Source: Rhizopus sp. PT2906 (lineage: Eukaryota > Mucoromycota > Mucoromycetes > Mucorales > Rhizopodaceae). Taken from it: a DNA stretch of 64,000 bases. Below the pieces are notes generated by a model that made no database searches, was not told the origin of the DNA, and saw nothing but the letters and a program-made list of their open reading frames with translations. The first letter of the stretch is position 1. Each line of letters begins with the position of its first letter. The stretch is taken from positions 1 to 64,000 of the forward strand of contig JAMYHX010000148.1 in NCBI GenBank assembly GCA_025529335.1, read 5' to 3'. A program made the position numbers and the translations under genes. This document shows, one piece after another, positions 46,645-57,340 of this stretch.

Positions 46645-47761
46645 ATCATCTTTTTCTATTGCTTGTTTGTTTTGGTAACATTTTTTTCGCGGAAAAGGTC
46701 AGCGCGCGTGCGTCCGCGCGTACCTCGGGGCAAAAGAAAAAAAAAAAGGTGTAATATGCATCACGACTAAGCTACAGAAAAAAAAAAAAAGAGCCAATAG
46801 AAAGATATTGTATTCAGTTACTGTATCTATAAGTTATTTGTTTCGGAGCAATTCAATGTGTTAACATGCCCTTGTTTATTTCAACGCAGTCCACGGCCCC
46901 ACGTTGCAACACGTATGCGTGCGCGTTATGATCAGAACTACGTCGATTATGAAAGCTTTTTGACAGGCTAAAAAAAGAAAGAAAGAAAAAAAGGCTTATT
47001 GCTGCGGTAATGATTCAAGAAGAGCCTTCTATATATTTCCAAAAAGGACTGGGAACTATTTCAAAGGCATTGCTTGTTTCTATCTGGTCATAGTCTGGGT
47101 TTTAACCATATATAACTTGGTAAAGGAGGGAAGGGTTCATGATGTATCCAATGTTACAACCTCCAAAAAGGGCCCTTACATCATTCTACAAAAAGAAGAG
47201 TGCCTCAACCAAGATTACACGATGAATAAATTGGTGTTTAATGCACAAACAAACCTCATGTGAACTTTTGTGTGTAACTCATATAAACACGGATTGTCAA
47301 CATTTACTAAAAAGTTCAGTTATTTACTCCTTTTCTCTCTTCTCTCTTCTCTTCTTTCTCTCTTTCTTTGTACTTATTTGCCTTCATTCTTCTCCTTCCT
47401 TTTCCTTTCTCTTTTGATTACATTATACACTCTTTTTTTTTCTTTTTTTTTTTTTTTCTTTTATACATATATACAATACATACTTACCATATACATATAT
47501 ATATTTATAGTATATATATATATATATATATTTATACCACACACACACACACACACACACACAGTACAATACAATACAATATATAGATACCCTATTCACG
47601 TACATACATCTCACATACATACATATACATAACCCCCTTTGTTTATACATATTATTTGTAACATATTACATGTGTTTATATAACATTTTTATTGAGTGAG
47701 AAAGAGCAAAAAAAAGAAGCAAAAAAGGACCCCAACAATTTTTTTATTTGTATTAAATTAA
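46645..47761. other. Intergenic region with a GC-rich island and microsatellites
   Basis: No gene is supported. A short GC-rich island with alternating CG/GC steps lies at about 46687-46732 and another CG-rich stretch at about 46890-46930, both striking in this AT-rich DNA. From 47335 to 47600 there are successive CT, T, TA and CA microsatellites; open reading frames there are low-complexity artefacts. Confidence 0.55.
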
Positions 47762-48734
47762 ATGCATGAACTGGCAAAAAAGGAGAATACAACACGCACG
47801 GACCTAGACGAAGAACAGCAAAAGAGAATTGCAGCAAGAGCAGCAAATGCAATGGCACAAGTGCTTCAACGTAGAAATCGATCCCTTATGATGTGGGGCA
47901 AAAAGGTAAAAATTTATAAATCTATATTTATATATTTATTAATATGATCATCAGGCTGTCGTCAAACGTTATCCTGACGGGAGACAGGAAATTATTGTTC
48001 CTCAGACACTGACACCCGAACAACAGCATTATGAATTTCCGCCAAGGTCGAAACTGCTAAAGAAATTGGCTGTCTCTGAAAGATTACAACCGAGTCAAGA
48101 AAGAAAGCAGACATTACCTGATCAAGATGCCCTTCAAGAATGGTTCGCCAAGAAGGAGCCCACGGACAAGGATCGTGCAGTGATGGATTGGATGAGTGAT
48201 GTTGAAAGACACTCGAGACAGATACAAAAAGTAGCTAAAGTGCAACAAGTACGACCTTCACCCACACCTTCGATTGGAAGTAACAAGATTCAGTTCAAGA
48301 GTGATGCAGGCAAACGATGGGCAAGTAGTATACAAAACACATCACTTCAACCGCCCGATGATACTTGCAAGAAACACTATGTGCCCAGACGTTTATTACA
48401 AAAGAAGCATGTTCCTCAAGAGCGTGCAGTGACTGAGACAGCGTCACGTATTCAGTCCATGTGGAAAGAATATCAGAATAAGCATCCTCAACATTATATA
48501 GAATCAAAGATTGGAATGACAGCCATGGCGAGTACGGGTGAACGTACACCGATGGCAGGCATGGTGCAGCTCGTTCACATGCTGCATGAGTCACTAAAGA
48601 TACAGCAACAACGATCGGCTGATAGACTTGAGAAATTAGAAAGTTTACTCAAAGAAGAGAAAAAGAAGAGAGAATTAGCAGAAGCATCCGTGAAACGATT
48701 AGAAAAGAGATCATCTCGATTATTAAGAAAATAA
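47762..48734 (+). CDS. Uncharacterised coiled-coil protein with IQ-like motif
   Basis: Two exons, 47762-47905 and 47955-48734; 924 nt, 307 aa. I do not recognise the family. Visible features: a charged N-terminal helix rich in Arg/Ala/Gln (QKRIAARAANAMAQVLQRR), an IQ-like segment ASRIQSMWKEYQ at about 205-216 that might bind calmodulin or a light chain, and a C-terminal coiled coil of about 45 residues ending in Lys/Arg (LEKLESLLKEEKKKRELAE). No signal peptide or membrane segment. A cytoskeletal or spindle-pole role would fit but is only inference. The splice joins Gly-Lys-Lys to Ala-Val-Val in frame. Confidence 0.7.
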
Positions 48735-48824
48735 TTTGTGTATAAATTGTAAAATAAAATACCCCCTCCCCTTTTTTTCCCTTTTTTTACTCCTTTTCGA
48801 ATTAACATTTAAAGAAATCATGAC

Positions 48825-49109
48825 CTAAACTTTAATATGGGATGTCCGGCGAATAAAGAATGGCCTTTTAGAGCACCGGCCCGATAATGACGCATCGGAC
48901 TCGCTCTTCTTTACATATTTAGTGCTTGCATTCCTCAAAGAAATAGGAACAAGACTTTCAATCTTTTCATTGGACGATTCTCTCTTGTTTATTGTAAGGA
49001 TGCTCTGTGTTCCAAGAGGATACTCCCCTCTTGAATAAAAGTCTTCAATTTCAGGAGGTGAACACGTTTTTATTAATTTCCCCTGGTTTTGTAAAACTAA
49101 AAAGTGCAA
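48825..49109 (-). other. Minus-strand open reading frame, possible last exon
   Basis: A 94-codon open stretch with balanced composition (CSPPEIEDFYSRGEYPLGTQ; ends in a basic RRTSHIKV). A good polypyrimidine-TTTTTAG acceptor lies at its 5' end (near 49100), so it could be the last exon of a gene. No convincing upstream exon was found, and it overlaps the competing plus-strand model. Unrecognised. Confidence 0.25.
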
Positions 49110-49487
49110 CCAACAACGACAGTCCTGTCAACAATTTAATAAGTCTTTTAGAAAGACAAAGTGCCATTGTGAACCACAAGCATATATATATATATATATA
49201 TATATTTCTTATAGACTCTGACAGAAAAGGTGTATTCACAGTTGTCAGTACGTCTATTAGATAAAAGGCGTTTTACAAGGCAATCACATGAAATTACCAT
49301 GAAAGAAAGGCACATTAATAAATTACAAGCAAAGAGAGAGAGAGAGAATGAAAAATTAAAACTAAAAGCAATGCGCAACCATGAACAGGTTTATAACCAC
49401 ATTGGCTGCTGATATTAAAGTTTGCCTTACACAATGTCAATTCGATCATTGCGTTGTACACTGTACAAAATAATCAGACCACAAAGG
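49050..49487 (+). CDS. Possible small multi-exon gene, partial model
   Basis: Plus-strand exons can be drawn at about 49050-49168, 49215-49388 and 49421-49487. Splice signals are a TTTCAG acceptor at 49049, a GTGAAC donor, a TTATAG acceptor and a weak GTTTAT donor of a 32-nt intron. The middle exon is strongly coding-like: a basic coiled coil containing RRFTRQSHEITMKERHINK and KLQAKREREN. Start and stop codons were not settled, and the first exon overlaps the minus-strand open frame. The family is not recognised. The model is partial. Confidence 0.35.
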
Positions 49488-50029
49488 TAAAGCCAATAGA
49501 ATTAGCAAAGGGTTCAACACAGGCATCTCTCTCTCTCCCTCCCTCTTTCTCTTTCTCTCTCTCTCTCTCTTTACGTGTTTATTTAATGATCAAGAATTCA
49601 CTCACTCACTCATTCTTTCTCGTTTTATTCCCTTTGTTTTAATCTCAATTCTCAAATATTTCATATAAAAAGTGTGCACGCGTAAAGGCTTAGTTGCTTT
49701 TTTGAACAACGTGGATCATGAAAGTATAAAGTGTAAATAATAAAGATAAAGCAAAAAATTCTTTTAAATATAAACGGTTTTATATGTAAAGGAGAAGATA
49801 AAGGGGATGCATGCTTATAAATGTATACTTGTGTGTGTGTGTGGAATGCCATTTCATATCTTTACACCCTCTTATATAAATCATTACTACATTTCACAAG
49901 GTGTAGCACGCTGTAATGCAACTCTCTTTTTGACTATAAAACTAGTTCTGGTCCTTCTCCTTCTTCTTTTACTTTTTTCAACCTTTTTCTTTCTCTCTCT
50001 TTTGTGTAAATATACTTATTAATATAAAA

Positions 50030-51268
50030 ATGATATCCACCATGACACCTATACCTACTTCACCTAGTCATGACATTCATAATTCACCTTATCCAGACGA
50101 TCTTCATTCTTCGCTCATTGAATCCTTTCAAGTCATATGCTCTCATGAACAAATAGAACTCTGTCAAAAACTAGGTTTACTCAACAAGTCAGAACAACAT
50201 CAAGCTATCAGAATGGCAAAGGCTGTGATTGACCATCAACAACTGCCTGTGCATGCAAATGATTGGCACAATTTGATCGACTGGGTTCACACCCTGCGTG
50301 ATAGATACAAGCATCAACTGGATCAACAGTCCATACGGACCTTGTCTGATGATACAGAGCGCATTCAGTACTTTGACCAGATTGCTTCTCTCAGTGCACG
50401 ACTCGAGGTGTACGGACAGGCACATGATGATTTAACGGACCTGCTAGCGGCTCTCAAGGGCCTTCGAAACGACTGGAAGCATCGTAGACGAGATGTCGAA
50501 AACATTGTGCTCTCTATCCTGTCTGCCTCCAACGAATATCGCGTTATCAAGGTAACACGATCGCATTTGACTGCTCTCGGACTTGGTTTTAGCTCGATCG
50601 GTAAATACTACATCGTGTTTGAATCTCATGTGTCGGACGAGACAAGAAAGGCTCTGCTCAACCACGTTGCTCATGATTTCAGTCAGGTGTTTCAGGAAAA
50701 TGCCGCTCAGAACCTTGCTCGAATGGCTGGTAGTTATCACAGAGTCTTTGATCAGCCTGAAGAAGGCGATGTCATTGCAGATATCCAGCAATTCGTGCGT
50801 CAGGTCTATCATCATCGTCCTCGTTCAGTCATTCTCAATTACCCCACAAGTCTGCCCATCGATTCAGAGGCTGGTTCCTCTTTTCTCGAGCGTTGCAAGT
50901 CTGTCGTTTTGGTCGATGAACAAGAGACCATCTTGTTCAACATGGCTCAGCCTCAGTTTGAACCCGCTGGCTGGGATTGGCCACAGATTTTGAAGCATAA
51001 AAAGCCAAGAAATATCTGGTCTACCTCCGTGTCTAGACTTGCTGATCATTTTGCCCAGGTTGGCCTTGATTATTACTCAAACATGCTCAATAATGCTCGT
51101 TTGATGCATGCTCATAGAACCCAGATGTTTGAATTTGCCACGCACTCGCTTCTCAAGGTCTATCGTGCCCTGCAGCTAGAACAAGGATTGGCCAATCTCA
51201 ATAGAACTCTCTGTATACTCTATAAACTACAACAACACACTCATCATCTTTCTCAACCAAAAATCTAG
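50030..51268 (+). CDS. Uncharacterised intronless protein, 412 aa
   Basis: Single exon with 412 codons. I do not recognise the family. The first about 30 residues are Ser/Pro/His-rich and probably disordered. The rest looks fully folded and mainly helical with alternating alpha/beta segments (YRVIKVTRSHLTALGLGFSS, SIGKYYIVFESHVSDE). No signal peptide, membrane segment or obvious catalytic motif. A TATA-like TATATAAAT lies about 150 nt upstream. Lack of introns over 1.2 kb is unusual for this region and is shared with the CSL, PDI and GH134 genes. Confidence 0.8.
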   Translation: MISTMTPIPTSPSHDIHNSPYPDDLHSSLIESFQVICSHEQIELCQKLGLLNKSEQHQAIRMAKAVIDHQQLPVHANDWHNLIDWVHTLRDRYKHQLDQQSIRTLSDDTERIQYFDQIASLSARLEVYGQAHDDLTDLLAALKGLRNDWKHRRRDVENIVLSILSASNEYRVIKVTRSHLTALGLGFSSIGKYYIVFESHVSDETRKALLNHVAHDFSQVFQENAAQNLARMAGSYHRVFDQPEEGDVIADIQQFVRQVYHHRPRSVILNYPTSLPIDSEAGSSFLERCKSVVLVDEQETILFNMAQPQFEPAGWDWPQILKHKKPRNIWSTSVSRLADHFAQVGLDYYSNMLNNARLMHAHRTQMFEFATHSLLKVYRALQLEQGLANLNRTLCILYKLQQHTHHLSQPKI

Positions 51269-51284
51269 CATACAAAATAATATA

Positions 51285-51883
51285 TTAACTACTACTACTA
51301 CTTTTTAATAAACATTGAATTCTGTTCAACATTCCTTCTTCCTTTTGTGCATACATCAGAATAGGCTCATCTTTATAGTCTGTGCTCAGAGCGAGTTGGA
51401 TGAACGCAAGGTCATCTTTTAAATACGGTTGTTCCTTCAGCCAAAGTCGTTCCTCATATAGATCACACAGCAATCGAACGTCCAGATAGTTTCTGTGGTT
51501 CAAGAGTGTTGAATAGATTGGTCTTCCTCGAACAATGTCATCTACATGAGGGTTTGTTTGTTGTTTTCAATATAATAATGAGTAATATACCTATTTCTAT
51601 ACATAGTATCAAGGCTCGAAAAAGACTCCATAGATCAGGCGATTGGAGTAAACCTTCTATTTCTAAATCCTGGGTTTATATCAATAGTTTTCATTATCTT
51701 TTCTATTTTTTTACCTTGAATGGGTGTCTGCTTGACTTGTTGTTTTGGTTGCTGAGGTTTTGATTTAAATTTCTTTTCATTGGCTATATGCTTTGCACTG
51801 TTTAGGTGATTCTTAAATGTTGCTGCATTATTAAACTTCTTCTTGCATGCTTTACAATAAGTATCATCTTGTGTTGAAGGCAT
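51285..51883 (-). CDS. JAZ-type C2H2 zinc-finger protein
   Basis: Three exons on the minus strand: 51883-51715, 51662-51591, 51541-51285; 498 nt, 165 aa. The N-terminal zinc finger YCKACKKKFNNAATFKNHLN with a distal His (AKH) is a JAZ-type C2H2 finger, common in double-stranded-RNA-binding and ribosome-biogenesis proteins. A basic Gln/Lys linker and an approximately 110-residue helical region follow (RGRPIYSTLLNHRNYLDVRL), ending in a serine run. The exact orthologue is not clear. It is divergent from RPN3 with only 123 bp between start codons. Confidence 0.75.
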
Positions 51884-52006
51884 ACCTACCAAAAAAAAAT
51901 TGTGTGTCCCAAAAAAAAAGCGTGTCGGACATTCAACAATCACACGTAATGACTGAAGGGACGCGCAACCCTCTTTCTTTTACATTTTTTTTTAAAGGTA
52001 AACGTA

Positions 52007-53788
52007 ATGAGCCAACAAGTCGACAAGAAGGATCAAGTGGAAGCAATGGACATTGTTCACGAAGATGAAGACACCAAACAAAAGCGAATTGCGAAAGAAA
52101 CTATTACAGGTAATTATAATGTATATATAGAAAAAACACTTTATTTAACATTGAAATGTAGACATAAAGCGCAATTTCTCTTTATTAGAGCGTTCAGTAG
52201 AAACTATCGAGGCTCGATTCACCACTCGTGTACTGAGAACACTTCCTTCTATCCGACGTCGTTTAACGTCTGCAATACTTGCTCAAGTTATTTCTGACTA
52301 TTACGGCCCCAGTAAGTTCACTTTGAAAGATGATGTGTATGTTGTCTAATTCTATTCATAGATAACCAAGATGTCAAGAACGAACTACTAAGATACTTGA
52401 ATGAGGTAAACGACAAAAAGACTCACGGGGAACCACCTGGCTTATGGTTTTTAATAGAGTGATAAAGCTTCTGCAACCGAAGAAGAAAGACCCAACGTAT
52501 TGCCTGAAGTTGATATGTACATTCACTTGAATGTCTTGATTTTCCTTTTGGATAAGAACGAAATTGAACAAGTAAGAGAGATATTAATATTAATATAAAA
52601 AGTAATAAACATGTCTATAGGGTATCGAATTATCTACAAAAGCAGTGGAACGCATCGTATCCATGAACCGTCGAACAATGGATCAACTCGCTGCCCGTAT
52701 CTACTTTTATCATGCACGTTTCCATGAATTAACAAGCAGACTTGCTGAAATTCGACCGTAAGAGAAAATTCAAATGATACCATAGACGCATAAAAAATAA
52801 CACACATTGATAGTATCCAATTAGCCGCACATCGAACGGCTACTTTGAGACACGATGTTGAATCGCAAGCTACACTACTCAACTTATTACTTCGCAATTA
52901 CTTTTATCACAACTTGTATGATCAGGCTGACAAGCTTGTATCCAAGACCATCTTCCCTGAGAAGGCTGGTAATAACCAAGCAGCACGTTATGCTTACTAT
53001 GTTGGACGACTCAAGGCACTTCAATTGGATTATACAGCTGCTCATACCTACCTGACACAGGCTATTCGAAAAGCACCCCAAAATAACATCACGGCAGGAT
53101 TCCAGCAGACAGTCTACAAGTTCTTTATTGTTGTTCAGCTCTTGATGGGTGAAATCCCTGAACGATCTCTCTTCAGACAACCCATTTTAAAAAAAGCACT
53201 TGCTCCTTACTTGGCCATTACTCAAGGTAAAAAATTTTTTTTTGGAGTGTCGATAAACTCATGCTTCCCGTAGCCGTTCGTATTGGTGATCTTGCCAAGT
53301 TTCAAGAAGGTTTAGGACAATACGACGCGATTTTCAAAAAGGACAAGACATATACGCTCATTCTTCGTTTACGTCACAACGTGATCAAGACCGGCATTCG
53401 CATGATCAGTCTTTCGTATTCCAAGATTTCACTTCGCGACATCTGTATCAAGCTTCATCTCGATAGCGAAGAGGATGCCGAATTCATTGTGTCCAAGGCC
53501 ATTCGTGATGGTGTGATCGATGCCTCCTTAGATCATGCTCGAGGATTTATGAAGAGTAGAGAGATCGTAGACATTTACGGTACGAACGAACCTCAGAATG
53601 CCTACCACCAACGCATCAACTTTTGCTTGAACCTTCATAATGAAGCAGTCAAGGCTATGCGTTTCCCTATGGATGCTCATCGTAAGGAGTTGGCAAGCGC
53701 TGAGGAAGCAAGAGAAAGAGAGAGAGAATTGGCACAAGAGATTGCAGAAGGAGATTTAGATGAGGATGATGATATGCCAGATTTTTAA
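52007..53788 (+). CDS. RPN3: 26S proteasome regulatory subunit Rpn3 (PSMD3)
   Basis: Seven exons: 52007-52109, 52189-52311, 52362-52405, 52458-52571, 52621-52757, 52814-53226, 53274-53788; 1,449 nt, 482 aa. TPR-like helices contain RNYFYHNLYDQADKLVSKT and ARYAYYVGRLKALQLDYTAA. A PCI domain follows (LRLRHNVIKTGIRMISLSYS, SLRDICIKLHLDSEEDAEF). The C-terminus is helical and acidic (EGDLDEDDDMPDF). It is a lid subunit of the 19S particle. Its length is normal for the family. The stop lies 24 bp from the stop of the convergent EPT1 gene. Confidence 0.96.
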
Positions 53789-53812
53789 ACAGAATAAAAA
53801 AAAGAGTTTTTA

Positions 53813-55288
53813 TTAGTTTATCTTTCTTCTTTTAATGTACAAGCAACCAATGTCTAAGTATGTACAGATCTGATTGATGACATTACTTGCGAAATGATAG
53901 TATTGAAGAGCGGCAACGAATAAATATACCTTGATGATCAAACGATGATCTAAGATGATATACAATGCACTACTAGAGTATGAGCCCGTTGTTTCTTTTA
54001 TATTTTACACTTACTTTTCTATCGCATCTTCAAATTTGGCCAAAAAGTAACCAGAGACCAAGATCAAGCTGACAGGAAGATTGACATTGGGGAAACTTAA
54101 TTTGGCAACATGGGCTGTGATCATCAGACCGACCTGATGACCAAAGAGTAAACCGACAAAGGGGATGAAGAAGGCAAGATGATCCGTGACGAGGTCAGGC
54201 CAAGTTGTGAGCCACATGTAGGACCAAATACACATGTTGATAAAGGGGAACAAGCCCAAGAGAGCTTCAAGGATTGAGCGGTTCTTGTGAGAAGTCTCTG
54301 TTGGCCAGATCTTGACAGAAATGACGTTATAGACACTAATACACACACACATAAGTTTCTGTTGATTTCAATAATAATAATAAAAATGCTTACGCTGAAA
54401 GGATATTAAAGAGCAGGACAAAAGCACCAATGATGATCAAGACGTGATTCAATTGAAGATATCCTATCACTTGAAGCAGTTTGGGTCCATGTGTGAAATC
54501 GATTCTAGGCAACGCTTCACTGACTCTCAACATCCAAATAGCGGGACCAAAGTAACCCGAGATCATATGGATGGCACAGAGCATCAAGACACCTTCGATA
54601 GGACCGCTAAAGTAGCCCAAATACAAACTGCCCGTGTGATATTCTTCCCATGTCGATAGATAAAAGTTGGCAAGACTGGCTGTAAGTGATGCGACTGTCC
54701 ACCAGCTTTGGCCGAGATAAGTAGCGGATGCCCAAGTGAGCACGCCCAAGCTTGTGTTGATAGCATCACAGCCTTTAAAGATGTAAATCATATATCCCTT
54801 ATGCTTTTTTTTTTTTTTTTTTTGCTACTTACTATGATCAAAGAGTTCGCCTAGTGGACCAGAAGTACCTGTACGTCTAGCTTGTTTACCATCGATAGCG
54901 TCAAATGATTGATAAATGAAGAGACCAATACCAAACCTGTGCATTTCCTCTTTTGAGTATATCCCACACATAAACATATATTCCCTACTTACGTATAATA
55001 GACCCAGTTTGGACATTCGCCTAGAGATGTTGTATGATAGAACAAGGTCAATACATTGATCATAATAGTCATCAACCCCAAGAGTGTAATCATGTTGGGA
55101 CTAGGACAAAATAAGTATTGTGATATGCGCGACAATGATGTAACTTACGCCATCCAGAGAGGGAATAGCTTGATCAAGTTGTTCCAATAACGACTCAACA
55201 CGTATCTTGATACAAGTGATTTATCTATTCCGCTATACCTATAACGTCGTAACCCTTCAATACTATTCTCTGGGATATAGTTTGCCAT
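53813..55288 (-). CDS. EPT1: CDP-alcohol phosphotransferase (choline/ethanolamine, EPT1/CPT1)
   Basis: Six exons on the minus strand: 55288-55149, 55100-54993, 54936-54833, 54772-54394, 54335-54015, 53969-53813; 1,209 nt, 402 aa. The CDP-alcohol phosphatidyltransferase motif DG-x2-AR-x8-G-x3-D-x3-D is complete (DGKQARRTGTSGPLGELFDH, then GCDA). Several transmembrane segments surround it. It transfers phosphocholine or phosphoethanolamine to diacylglycerol, the last Kennedy-pathway step, in the ER/Golgi. Sequence alone does not separate CPT1 from EPT1. The length matches the yeast enzymes (about 390-400 aa). Confidence 0.94.
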
Positions 55289-55463
55289 TTGATATAAGAG
55301 GGCTTATCTAATGGGAAAAATATAAAAAGAAAGAGAAAAGGGAAAAAAATAAAGAGAGAAAAAAATGGAAATCGGGAAATCAAAATTTTTTTTGACGGCT
55401 CTTGTCATCAGGTACAACATCTTGACGTATTTCAATATTTATCAGCCAAAATCAACTAAAAAG

Positions 55464-55501
<38 letters not shown>

Positions 55502-56184
55502 TAGACATTTTTGCTATAATAACTAGACATTGTTGAAAAATAGGTGTAAAGTATTCTTTCATGTCGGATCTCTCTCGTTTCTACAAAAAGGTACACAACA
55601 TCAGCAATTACTGTCAAGATCACTCATGATTTTGACAAATGATGTGTAGTTTATATACTTTTCACATTCAGTCAAACGGGAATTGACATAAATAAGGTAT
55701 GAATGAGGAATAAGAAATACTAAAAGCGGACACACAAAAAGAAGGACAAGGTTTTTATGGATGAACAAAAGAGTGACAATCTCATCGTAAAGTTTGTCAA
55801 ACCATTGTTTCTTAGACTATTTTAGGCGCGCATATGCTTTAGTAGAATGTTGCCCAAACAACATTTATAGAGAATAAAAGGCAACAATAGAGAAACAAGG
55901 CGGATGAATAGTACAGATCGTGTCCGTTTGAAGCTGTTAAATTAGCGTAATGAATAAAAGCCAACGTTTATTTGGGATGATGGTCAATGCTTTAATTCAA
56001 AAACATGTGGATTAGAGCTTTCATATGTCTGCACATGTTGATAATTTCAAATGTGCTTTATGTAATACAAAATTAATTTTTTTTCATCTTTTTTTTTTTT
56101 TCAATGATAAAAATGCCTTTAAAAATACGATTTACCGCTCTTTATTCCTCTTTTATTTCAAAAAGATATTTTTATACACGAACG
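55289..56184. promoter_or_regulatory. Divergent intergenic region, EPT1 and GPD1
   Basis: About 0.9 kb between divergent start codons, with a 33-nt A tract at 55467-55499. No gene seen. Regulatory function is inferred only from position. Confidence 0.45.
55467..55499 (+). repeat. 33-nt poly(dA) tract
   Basis: Uninterrupted A run in the divergent EPT1/GPD1 intergenic region, about 180 nt from the EPT1 ATG, where it reads as T on the EPT1 coding strand. Confidence 0.85.
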
Positions 56185-57322
56185 ATGGTAAAGAAAGAAA
56201 GTGTTTGCGTTATTGGCTCTGGCAACTGGTAACCATGGAAACGTCAGACATACAACAAGCTTGCTTACATAATGATAGGGGTTCTGCTGTTGGAAAGATC
56301 ATTGGTGAAAATGTTTTGAAATATCCAGATGTGTTTGAAGAAGAAGTGAGACAGTGGGTATTTGAAGAAAACTACAGGGGAGAAAAGTTGACGGATGTGA
56401 TCAACCGCGAACGTGAAAATCCTAAATACTTGCCTGGCATCAAGTTTCCTCCCAATATTCGCGCTGTACCCAACTTGGTAGAAGCGACCAAGAGCGCCTC
56501 GGTCTTGGTCTTTGTCTTGCCTCATCAGTTTGTCCGTGGTGTGTGTGAGGAGATGAAGGGACACATTGCTCCTAATGCCAGGGCTATCTCATTAATCAAG
56601 GGTCTGGAAATTCTGCCTGAAAAGGTCACTCTGTTCTCGGAAGAAATCTCCAGAAAGCTGGGCATCAATGTCGCGTCATTAAGTGGAGCTAATATTGCAG
56701 ATGAGGTAGCCAAGGAGCGATTCTGTGAGACAACAATCGGATGTCAAAATAAGGAGGATGGTGAATTATTCCACATGCTTTTCAACACAGACTATTTCAA
56801 GGTGAATGTCATTCGAGATTATGTGGGCGTTGAACTGTGTGGTGCTTTGAAAAACGTGGTAGCGGTCGGTGCTGGTATCTCTGACGGATTAGGGTAAGTG
56901 GATGGCCAACATGTGAAGAGTATGAATCTTAGTGTGATGATAGATATGGAAGTAATACAAAGGCAGCCATCATCCGTTTAGGGTTAATGGAAATGCGTAA
57001 ATTTGGTCAAACCTTCTTTGGAACCGTAGAGGACAGTACCTTTTTCGAATCTTGCGGTGTGGCCGATTTGATCACTACATGCTCAGGAGGACGTAATAGG
57101 AAAGTGGCCGAAGCATTTGTTAGAACGGGCAAGCCTATCGATGTATTAGAAAAGGAATTATTGAACGGTCAGAAATTACAAGGAACATTAACAGCGCAGG
57201 AAGTGTATGAATTCCTCTCACCACGCAAGATGACACATGAATTCCCCTTATTTACAACTGTGTATCGTATCATTTATGAAGGTGCACCTGTTGAATCAAT
57301 TGTACGCGATATCACTTTATAG
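56185..57322 (+). CDS. GPD1: NAD-dependent glycerol-3-phosphate dehydrogenase
   Basis: Three exons: 56185-56227, 56278-56893, 56944-57322; 1,038 nt, 345 aa. The start was chosen at ATG 56185 because it gives the dinucleotide-binding VIGSGNWGSA across the first splice. It contains LVFVLPHQF, ISLIKGLE, SGANIADEVA and the catalytic region ELCGALKNVVAVGAG with the essential Lys. The C-terminal domain follows (GVADLITTCSGGRNRK). It reduces dihydroxyacetone phosphate to glycerol-3-phosphate for redox balance, osmolytes and lipids. The stop is 18 bp from that of the convergent gene. Confidence 0.97.
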
Positions 57323-57340
57323 AAATCATTATTTATTGTC

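Noticed and set aside
46865..46972. Possible tiny gene ending in VDYESFLTG
   Set aside because: Too short, with no supported start or upstream exon and no recognisable similarity.
47270..47632. 120-codon open frame
   Set aside because: It translates successive CT, TA and CA microsatellites (Leu/Ser, Tyr/Ile and Thr/His runs). Low-complexity artefact.
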